From positions 1 through 22,766 of IMG/VR virus record IMGVR_UViG_3300022748_000047: a DNA stretch of 22,766 nt; one strand, 5' to 3'. The notes beneath the pieces were generated by a model. That model had not been told where the DNA came from and made no database searches. It saw nothing but the letters and a program-made list of their open reading frames with translations. Of the stretch, positions 7,748 through 12,989 are shown piece after piece. Position 1 is the first letter of the stretch. Each line of letters begins with the position of its first letter. Origin of the DNA: a virus. The position numbers and the translations under genes were made by a program.

Positions 7748-7756
7748 TGATATAGG
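7748..7756 (+). promoter_or_regulatory. Weak extended -10 motif after the scaffold gene
   Basis: TGATATAGG (TG 7748-7749, hexamer TATAGG 7751-7756) lies just past the scaffold stop. Six bases later comes GCGG (7763), the same spacing as at 474-486 and 7828-7840. The hexamer matches the consensus at four positions and no -35 box is evident, so activity is uncertain. If used, it would start a 61-nt transcript that ends at the terminator 7795-7823. Confidence 0.35.
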
Positions 7757-7762
7757 TTAGTT

Positions 7763-7823
7763 GCGGATCTAATCCGCTTCTTACTCCTCCTTATGGCCTA
7801 GACTAAACATCTGGGCCTTTTTT
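7763..7823 (+). ncRNA. Candidate 61-nt RNA with an anti-Shine-Dalgarno segment
   Basis: Three parts follow the promoter-like motif. The first is a hairpin GCGGAT/ATCCGC (7763-7768/7772-7777). The second is an unpaired pyrimidine-rich stretch containing CCTCCTTA (7786-7793), identical to the common 3' end of bacterial 16S rRNA. The third is a rho-independent terminator (7795-7823). CTTACTCCT (7780-7788) is perfectly complementary to AGGAGTAAG (6856-6864) at the scaffold ribosome site. This layout is that of a terminator-ended small RNA able to pair with ribosome sites. Expression is unproven, and it may simply be the 3' UTR of the scaffold message. Confidence 0.35.
7795..7823 (+). terminator. 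Rho-independent terminator after scaffold
   Basis: GGCCTAGA (7795-7802) pairs with TCTGGGCC (7810-7817), eight pairs with one T-G wobble and a 7-nt loop, followed by six T (7818-7823). It separates the terminase-scaffold unit from the endonuclease and coat genes, so coat expression should depend on promoters beyond it. Confidence 0.85.
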
Positions 7824-7824
7824 A

Positions 7825-7833
7825 TGTAATAAT
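7825..7833 (+). promoter_or_regulatory. Extended -10 motif before the GIY-YIG gene
   Basis: TGTAATAAT (TG 7825-7826, hexamer AATAAT 7828-7833) begins one base after the terminator T-run. The predicted start near G7840 falls at the base of the structured element 7839-7888, exactly as at the HNH gene. There is no clear -35 box. Confidence 0.45.
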
Positions 7834-7838
7834 ATCTT

Positions 7839-7888
7839 TGCGGCAGGAGGTTCGAAACTCCGTCTGGATTCACGCCCAGACAGCCGCA
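7839..7888 (+). ncRNA. Three-way-junction leader RNA, copy B (upstream of GIY-YIG gene)
   Basis: The outer stem TGCGGC (7839-7844)/GCCGCA (7883-7888) is identical to copy A. Hairpin 1 is GGAG (7846-7849)/CTCC (7858-7861) with an 8-nt loop. Hairpin 2 is GTCTGG (7862-7867)/CCAGAC (7876-7881) with an 8-nt loop. Compared with copy A, one of four pairs in hairpin 1 and five of six in hairpin 2 change on both sides and stay paired, which is strong sign of RNA selection. The GGAGGTTCG in hairpin 1 (7846-7854) is repeated at the coat ribosome site (8627-8635). Confidence 0.6.
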
Positions 7889-7922
7889 TTCTTCATGCGT
7901 GACCTATCGTGATGGTGATCTT

Positions 7923-8504
7923 ATGCACAAGCAGTTCTACGTCTACATTCACAAAAAGCCTGATGGGACGCCTTTCTATGTTGGAAAAGGGCATGGAAAA
8001 CGCGCATACAATCTACATAACCGCAACCCACACCACCAAGCTGTACTAAATAAGTACAAAGGCCAGATAATCATTGAAGTTACAAATTGCGAGACTGAGC
8101 AAGCCGCGTTTGAGCTAGAAAAGATCTACATTAAACAGCTGCGCGATCAAGGCTACAGGTTATGTAATCAAACAGATGGCGGTGAAGGCGTATCTGGATT
8201 CAAGTTTCCAGATGAAATAAAAGAACGCGTAAACGCAATCAATCGCACAAAAATTAGATCAGAAGAATTCAAATCAATGGTGTCAGCGCAATGGAAAGGC
8301 GTAAAGCGCGGAGAACAATCGCCAACACATAAACAGAGAAACGCAGAAGCCAAGAAAGGTAATACGTTTCGCCGTGGCGCAAAACACACGCCAGAATCAA
8401 TCGAGAAAATGAAAATAGCTCAGAGAGCATGGAGAGAGGAAAAAAAAAGAAAACAACTAATTGAAAAGTTAAAGAAATTGGAAGATGCTTTACAAGAAAA
8501 ATAA
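7923..8504 (+). CDS. Free-standing GIY-YIG homing endonuclease
   Basis: A 193-residue protein. The GIY-YIG core begins at once: FYVYIHKK (5-12), then PFYVGKGHGKRA (17-28) with the conserved Arg R27, and AAFELEKIYI with the likely metal-binding Glu E66. The rest is basic and modular, with a NUMOD3-like repeat (AKHTPESIEKMKIAQRAW), a short DNA-binding element common in phage homing enzymes, and a Lys-rich coiled tail. I prefer ATG 7923 because the GIY-YIG domain starts there and a weak GGTG lies upstream. GTG 7899 is the longer option, without a ribosome site. It is not inside the coat intron but upstream of the coat gene. It has its own terminator-isolated promoter and leader RNA. Confidence 0.9.
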   Translation: MHKQFYVYIHKKPDGTPFYVGKGHGKRAYNLHNRNPHHQAVLNKYKGQIIIEVTNCETEQAAFELEKIYIKQLRDQGYRLCNQTDGGEGVSGFKFPDEIKERVNAINRTKIRSEEFKSMVSAQWKGVKRGEQSPTHKQRNAEAKKGNTFRRGAKHTPESIEKMKIAQRAWREEKKRKQLIEKLKKLEDALQEK

Positions 8505-8516
8505 ATATGATATAAG
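8489..8516 (+). promoter_or_regulatory. Sigma70-type promoter for the coat gene
   Basis: TTTACA (8489-8494, five of six matches to TTGACA) and TATAAG (8511-8516) are 16 nt apart, with an added TG at 8508-8509. This is the best two-box promoter in the window. Its -35 box lies in the last codons of the GIY-YIG gene. It would supply coat mRNA downstream of the scaffold terminator. Confidence 0.6.
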
Positions 8517-8535
8517 TGCTTTACCAAAAGCATTC

Positions 8536-8605
8536 TGCCTAGATTCTTTTGCGGCCAATTGAACCATTCGAAGGATCGGCTCCTGTTCAATAACCTGATT
8601 AGGCA
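8536..8605 (+). other. Folded 5' leader of the coat gene
   Basis: Nested stems: TGCCTA (8536-8541)/TAGGCA (8600-8605), ATTGAAC (8558-8564)/GTTCAAT (8585-8591) and AGGA/TCCT (8572-8575/8581-8584). A separate hairpin TGCTTT/AAAGCA lies at 8517-8532. The ribosome site GGAGG (8627-8631), 6 nt before ATG 8638, is left free. The stem may stabilise the coat mRNA or guard it from nucleases. No known family is recognised. Confidence 0.45.
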
Positions 8606-8637
8606 AATCTTTTATCAATTTTTTATGGAGGTTCGCA

Positions 8638-10196
8638 ATGTCGAATCAATTGCTTACCATTAGTATGATCAATTGGTCCGTCTAATCTGTAAAGATTAGA
8701 AAAGTACAGGGTGAATTGCTGGAACTCCCTTAGAGCCTAAATGCCACAACGTAGTCTGCAAAGGCAAGCGTGAAGGACTGAAAAGTTTTAGGATTGGGAA
8801 ATCAGCAGCCAAGCGACTCAGGAATGAGTTGAAGGTTCAACGACTAGAACATACCGGCCAGAACGGTCGATGAAGTTCCAAGAGTGCCCTGCATCCTACT
8901 GGGATGAAGATATAGTCTCATCTAGCTTGAAAGGGCTAGGACTAGGAAATTAAAAAGCTAGTCATAAGATAATGCACTAATGAAGCCCTCCGCGTATTGA
9001 CAAACCAGCTGGTTTTCACTCGCGCAGTATCTCGGCAGTATGACGATAAATTTGCCATCGAAGGGGCAAAAATCGGGACTACTATAAATCTCAGGAAGCC
9101 CCCGCGTTATGTCGGTCGTACCGGCCCTGCGCTCCAGGTTGAATCCTCTGTTGAAACCTATGTACCGCTGACCCTGGGAACCCAGTTCGGCGTAGACATG
9201 GCGTTTACGACTCAGGACCTCACGATGAACATCAGCGACTTCTCTGATCGTTTCATCAAGCCTGCTGTAGCGGCTGTTGCGAATAAGATCGACTATGACG
9301 GTCTTCAGCAGTTCCTTAATGTTTACAACCTTGTTGGTACTCCTGGTCAGTTGACCGGCACTCCGACTCAGGCACAGTCTACGGCGGCTATTCTTGCTGC
9401 TCGTGCACGTCTGAATCAGGAAGCCGCTCCGGTTGACGAAGAGCGTCACTTTGTTGTCGATCCGACTGTGGAAGTTGGCATCGTTTCTGGTCTTACGAAC
9501 CTGTTTAATCCGCAGGGTGTTATCTCTCGCATCTTTGAAAAAGGTGCGCTTGGTGACTCTACTCTCGGCTTCAACTTCGCAATGGACCAGAACGTAGGTA
9601 ACTTCACCTCCGGTACGTTCATTGTCGGCACTGACACTCTGGCAGTTGCTGCACAGGCTGGTGGTTCAGTACAGACGAATGCACAGACTGCATTCTCTCT
9701 GACTGCAACGATCACTTCTGGCAAGACGCTGACTCAGGGCACTGTCTTCACCATTCCTGGTGTATATGCAGTTAACCCGCAGAACCGTCAGTCTACTGGC
9801 GCACTGCGCAACTTCGTTCTTACTGCTGGCGTTACCGGCACTGGTTCTTCACAGACCCTTTCTGTGTTCCCGACTCCGGTATTCTCTGGTCAGTTCCAGA
9901 ACGTTACCAGCAGCACTGGCACGATTCCGAGTGGCAACGCTTCTGTCATCTCTGGTTCTAACGGATCTTCTTACCCGAACGCGATTGCATTCCACAAGGA
10001 TGCGTTTGCATTTGGTACGGCTGATCTTATTCTGCCCCAGGGTGTTGACATGGCCGGTCGCGCATCAGCAGATGGCGTGAGCATCCGTCTTGTTCGTCAG
10101 TACGACATCAACAGCGATCAGCTGCCTTGCCGTCTTGACGTACTGTACGGCTGGTCAACCGTCTATCCTGAACTCGCTACTCGCGTAACTGGTTAA
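8638..10196 (+). CDS. Major capsid (coat) protein, P22 type, split by a group I intron
   Basis: The gene is join(8638..8669, 8975..10196), 417 residues after splicing (P22 coat: 430). Exon 1 follows GGAGG (8627-8631) and the joined N-terminus reads MSNQLLTISMITNEALRVL, the usual start of this coat family. RAVSRQYDDKFAIEGAKIG, the Asn/Pro-rich middle with a likely inserted beta domain (GDxFTIPGVYAVNPQNRQSTG-like, about 270-350) and a C-terminal LVRQYDINSDQLPCRLDVLY fit P22-type HK97-fold coats. Without splicing, translation stops after 15 residues at TAA 8683. Automated calling would start at TTG 8997 and lose 18 residues. Codon use in exon 2 is richer in C and G, as for a highly expressed gene. 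Confidence 0.92.
8670..8974 (+). ncRNA. Group I self-splicing intron (ORF-less, IA-like)
   Basis: Splicing after T8669 and G8974 restores the coat frame. The 5' exon ends in T and the intron ends in G, as required. P1: GATC (8667-8670) pairs with GGTC (8675-8678), placing the splice-site T8669 opposite G8676 in the usual wobble. P2: TCTAATC/GATTAGA (8681-8687/8694-8700). P3: TGAA (8712-8715)/TTCA (8836-8839). P4: TGCTG (8717-8721)/CAGCA (8803-8807). P7: GACTA (8842-8846)/TAGTC (8913-8917) within the hallmark GTTCAACGACTA and AAGATATAGTC strings. P9-like stems follow: CTAGC/GCTAG and GACTAG/CTAGTC. It encodes no protein. The subgroup is inferred from the core strings. Confidence 0.92.
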
Positions 10197-10211
10197 TAGG
10201 AGTACACGAAA

Positions 10212-10592
10212 ATGGCTAATCCTGGTCCAAATATTGTCAGTCCTGCGATTATTCGCGGTACTGCCATTGTATCTTTGCCTGTTACCTTCACCTCTGGTCA
10301 GGTTGCAGCATCTACCGTCACTGAAATTGCATTCACTTTGAATGGTCTTGCAGTTGGCGATTGGGTGTCTGTCAATCCGACTAAGGCAGTTGGTACTGAC
10401 ATGGCGATTACCTATGCTTATGTTTCGGCTGCAAACACTATTAAGATTGCATACGCCAAAACCTCTTCTGGCACTGGTACGCCTGCGGCTGATACTTACC
10501 TTGTCAATGTTGTTCGCTCTGATCCCGATCTTTCTGATTTCGGCATCACTGGCTTCAACAACTACGGTATTGTTGCTGCATCAAACCCGTAA
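10212..10592 (+). CDS. Putative head decoration or structural protein
   Basis: A 126-residue beta-rich, Thr/Ala/Val-rich protein directly after the coat gene. AGGAG (10198-10202) precedes ATG 10212. Its layout (FTSGQVAASTVTEIAFTLNGLAVGDWVSVNPT, shown here only by start 10282 and its GDWVSVN motif) and size fit small capsid-associated proteins encoded next to coat in many phages. A terminator follows directly. The decoration role is inferred from position and composition. No name can be given. Confidence 0.6.
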   Translation: MANPGPNIVSPAIIRGTAIVSLPVTFTSGQVAASTVTEIAFTLNGLAVGDWVSVNPTKAVGTDMAITYAYVSAANTIKIAYAKTSSGTGTPAADTYLVNVVRSDPDLSDFGITGFNNYGIVAASNP

Positions 10593-10605
10593 GAAGGTTG
10601 GAACT

Positions 10606-10630
10606 GAGGGGCTTCGGCCCCTCTTTTCTT
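10606..10630 (+). terminator. Rho-independent terminator with TTCG loop
   Basis: GAGGGGC (10606-10612) and GCCCCTC (10617-10623) form seven perfect pairs closed by the very stable TTCG loop, followed by TTTTCTT. It ends the coat transcript unit. The next gene has its own strong ribosome site AGGAG (10634-10638). Confidence 0.9.
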
Positions 10631-10644
10631 ATAAGGAGTAAAGA

Positions 10645-10854
10645 ATGATTGATTTTCCATGTGCAGTGCATCTTGATGACTATGACAGCATTAAGATTGC
10701 TATTGATGAATCACATCTTAAAGAATTACGCGCTCTGGGATACATCACAAGCGCAGAATGGTATGCAAAACATTTGAATGTCAATGTTGATATAATTGAT
10801 TCAAATGAAACGGCTGAAGTTAAACGCAGAGGCCGACCCGCTAAATCTGAATAA
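10645..10854 (+). CDS. Small protein with a C-terminal GRP (AT-hook-like) motif
   Basis: A 69-residue protein, acidic in front and basic at the end (VKRRGRPAKSE). RGRP flanked by basic residues resembles an AT-hook, which binds the minor groove of AT-rich DNA. Similar small proteins with this tail are frequent after coat genes. AGGAG (10634-10638) gives a 6-nt spacing. Its role is unknown, and DNA binding is inferred only. Confidence 0.65.
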   Translation: MIDFPCAVHLDDYDSIKIAIDESHLKELRALGYITSAEWYAKHLNVNVDIIDSNETAEVKRRGRPAKSE

Positions 10855-10880
10855 CTCACAATACAATCTGGTGAGCATCT

Positions 10881-12455
10881 ATGGCTAATGTAAAGATTTC
10901 TGCACTTCCTGCGGTAACTACGGTTGTACCAGGATCTGATGTATTACCGCTTGTATCTGGCGGAATTACCACAAAGGCTACGCCAAATCAGATTGTGCAG
11001 GCGGTTCTACCGGCTCCAGGCGCGATTGGTGGAACTACACCAAATGCAGGCGCGTTTACGACTTTAAGCGCCTCTAGCACTGTATCAGGCACTGGATTTA
11101 GTACTTATCTAGCATCTCCTCCGGCGATTGGCGGCACGGTTGCAGCGGCTATTACTGGCACGACAATTACTGCCAATACTGCATTTGCAGGCGCTCTTAA
11201 TGGTACGGTTGGTGCAACAACGCCAAATACAGGTGCATTCACAACTTTAAGTGCATCTTCTACAGTCTCTGGCACTGGCTTTAGCACTTATCTTGCGTCT
11301 CCTCCTGCAATCGGAGGCACAACAGCAGCCGCTGGCAAATTCACCACACTGGAATACACAAGCACTCTCACTGGCGGCACAGGCGTTATCGCTATCGGCA
11401 CGAACCAGATTTATAAAGATACTTCTGGCAACGTAGGGATTGGGACGAGTTCGCCGCTCACCAAAACAAACATAAGCGGCGGAGCTGGAAACGTATTCCA
11501 AACCTTTACTGATACAACGAGTTCCTATCAACACGCCTATGTCGGCAAGGTAGCAAATGCGTTGACATTTGGTTTTTCAAGCAGCAACGTTAGCTTTGTA
11601 GCTCAAGAAGGAATGCGCCTCGACTCCTCCGGCAACCTTGGCTTGGGTGTTACGCCGAGTGCTTGGGGTAGTGCAACACGCGCAATTGAAATTGGAGCTT
11701 CTTCGTCAATCTCTAATGTCGGGACAACAACAGGAATTACTGTTGGCGCAAACGTTTACAACAACTCTGGATGGAAATACAAGCTCAGTTCTGAACTTAG
11801 CACGCTGTATACCCAATACAACGGCACTCATAGCTGGTCAACCGCCCCCTCCGGCACAGCAGGAAACGCAATCTCCTTCACTCAGGCGATGACGCTAACC
11901 GCTAACGGGAATCTTTTGGTTGGCATGACAAGTGACGCAAACAATACAAACATCATTGACAAAGCAACGTCAGGCAACCAAGCCCTTTACGTCAGGAATA
12001 CAGCTACTAGTGGTACTCCGTATGGGCTTTATATTGCGTACCCAAGCCTTACCCCAAACACCTCTGGCGCTTTCTTTATAGCCTGTCAAGACTCAACGGC
12101 GTTTCGGTATTACGTTGCGTCAAACGGAGATGTATATGCGAAATCAGCAAGCAACCAAGTAATATCAGACGTAAGGCTAAAAGAAAATATACGCGACTTG
12201 GATTTTGGATTAGCACAAATTTTGAAACTAAAACCGCGTAGGTTTGATTGGAAACTTGAAAGCAACAAAACCGAAACCGACGTATCTGGTTTTATAGCTC
12301 AAGAAGTGGAAGATATAATCCCTGAAATGATAATTGATTGGGGGGATGATGGTTATAAAGGCCTTAACAATTCTCCTTTATTTCCAATCCTTGTCAAAGC
12401 CATCCAAGAACTTTCTCAAGAAATCGAAACCCTCAAAGCAAAGGTAAACGCATGA
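10881..12455 (+). CDS. Tail fibre or spike protein with C-terminal S74 chaperone domain
   Basis: A 524-residue fibre protein. The N-terminus MANVKISALPAV is a typical phage fibre start. Ser/Thr/Gly-rich repeats follow (residues 53-86 and 114-147 are near-identical), then YKDTSGNVGIGTSSP and other beta-prism-like segments. The C-terminal 96 residues, from S429-D430 (SDVRLKENI), form a peptidase S74 intramolecular chaperone that trimerises the fibre and cuts itself off before the Ser. The Ser and the Lys four residues later are the expected catalytic pair. A coiled coil ends it. GGTGAG (10870-10875) precedes ATG 10881. It likely binds the host receptor. Confidence 0.9.
   Translation: MANVKISALPAVTTVVPGSDVLPLVSGGITTKATPNQIVQAVLPAPGAIGGTTPNAGAFTTLSASSTVSGTGFSTYLASPPAIGGTVAAAITGTTITANTAFAGALNGTVGATTPNTGAFTTLSASSTVSGTGFSTYLASPPAIGGTTAAAGKFTTLEYTSTLTGGTGVIAIGTNQIYKDTSGNVGIGTSSPLTKTNISGGAGNVFQTFTDTTSSYQHAYVGKVANALTFGFSSSNVSFVAQEGMRLDSSGNLGLGVTPSAWGSATRAIEIGASSSISNVGTTTGITVGANVYNNSGWKYKLSSELSTLYTQYNGTHSWSTAPSGTAGNAISFTQAMTLTANGNLLVGMTSDANNTNIIDKATSGNQALYVRNTATSGTPYGLYIAYPSLTPNTSGAFFIACQDSTAFRYYVASNGDVYAKSASNQVISDVRLKENIRDLDFGLAQILKLKPRRFDWKLESNKTETDVSGFIAQEVEDIIPEMIIDWGDDGYKGLNNSPLFPILVKAIQELSQEIETLKAKVNA
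11037..11138 (+). repeat. Fibre repeat, copy 1 (34 codons)
   Basis: It encodes TPNAGAFTTLSASSTVSG and continues to AIGGT. It is identical to copy 2 at 33 of 34 residues but differs at 21 of 34 codons, 20 of them silent. Confidence 0.9.
11220..11321 (+). repeat. Fibre repeat, copy 2 (34 codons)
   Basis: It begins 183 nt (61 codons) after copy 1 and encodes TPNTGAFTTLSASSTVSG and continues to AIGGT. Twenty-three of 102 bases differ from copy 1, and only one changes an amino acid. Confidence 0.9.
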
Positions 12456-12781
12456 GCAATATATACACTTGGAGCATCAGCGCTCTAAACTGCATCCCGC
12501 AGGTGGGATCTTTAACGGATTACGTTTGCGTCTCTCACTGGACTTGCACCGGGACGGATGGGACCTACACAGGCTCCGTATACACCACGGCCACGTTTAA
12601 CGTGGACCCAGACAAACCCAATTACGTTCCATACGCAGACCTAACCGAAGCTGAAGTCATTCAGTGGACACAGGATGCACTGGGTGCAGAACAGGTCGCA
12701 GCGGTCTATGCGAGCATTGATACACAGATTGAAAACCAAGTAAATCCAAAAATCATCACGCCTAAATTGCCTTGGGCGTAA
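12452..12781 (+). CDS. Conserved small phage tail-region protein
   Basis: A 109-residue acidic protein beginning MSNIYTWSISALNCIPQ, with VCVSHWTCTGTDGTYTGSVY, then NYVPYADLTEAEVIQW and an end KIITPKLPWA. This pattern recurs in small proteins beside fibre genes in many podoviruses and siphoviruses. The role is unknown, but a fibre-assembly or tail-tip function fits the position. It overlaps the preceding fibre gene by ATGA, so the two are probably co-translated. No transmembrane segment is seen. A domain number is not given because I cannot confirm it. Confidence 0.75.
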   Translation: MSNIYTWSISALNCIPQVGSLTDYVCVSHWTCTGTDGTYTGSVYTTATFNVDPDKPNYVPYADLTEAEVIQWTQDALGAEQVAAVYASIDTQIENQVNPKIITPKLPWA

Positions 12782-12807
12782 TCAGGGCAGACCTTAAAGA
12801 GTAAGAT

Positions 12808-12948
12808 ATGAAAATTGATCTAACAACAGAAGAAATTAAGTTCATTCAAGAAATTCTTGGTCAGTTGCCGACACATAGCAACGCATGGCCTTTAGTCCAA
12901 AAGATTGCAAATCAGATCAACTCTAATGAGGGAGAATCTGCTGAATAA
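12808..12948 (+). CDS. Small helical protein (46 aa)
   Basis: The frame from ATG 12808 to TAA 12946-12948 reads [20 protein letters not shown] and ends NEGESAE. A short helical protein with the pattern LTTEEIKFI, then [15 protein letters not shown], resembles tiny proteins found in phage tail regions. GAG (12799-12801) gives a 6-nt spacing. It is too short for usual gene finders. Function is unknown. TATAAT at 12951-12956 follows the stop and could be a weak promoter for the next fibre gene, but no -35 or TG is present. Confidence 0.6.
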   Translation: MKIDLTTEEIKFIQEILGQLPTHSNAWPLVQKIANQINSNEGESAE

Positions 12949-12989
12949 TCTATAATATCCATACCTCACAACTTGCAGTAGCGAATAAA

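Noticed and set aside
7839-7888. tRNA or tRNA fragment (GGTTCGAAA resembles a T arm)
   Set aside because: Only two inner arms exist, there is no anticodon arm of correct shape, the T-arm pairing fails at the key G53-C61 neighbours, and copy A lacks the TTCGA loop.
7923-8504. GIY-YIG gene as an intron-encoded nuclease of the coat intron
   Set aside because: The intron core runs 8670-8974 without room for an ORF, and the nuclease lies upstream of the coat promoter and start codon.
8958-9449. 163-residue open frame on the minus strand
   Set aside because: It lies opposite the coat gene, has no ribosome site and no recognisable motif. It is a shadow of the C/G-rich coat codons.
8997-10196. TTG 8997 as the coat start codon
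   Set aside because: There is no ribosome site in front, and the frame continues upstream into LRVL-type coat residues. Joining exon 1 across the intron gives the normal family N-terminus with GGAGG 6 nt before ATG 8638.
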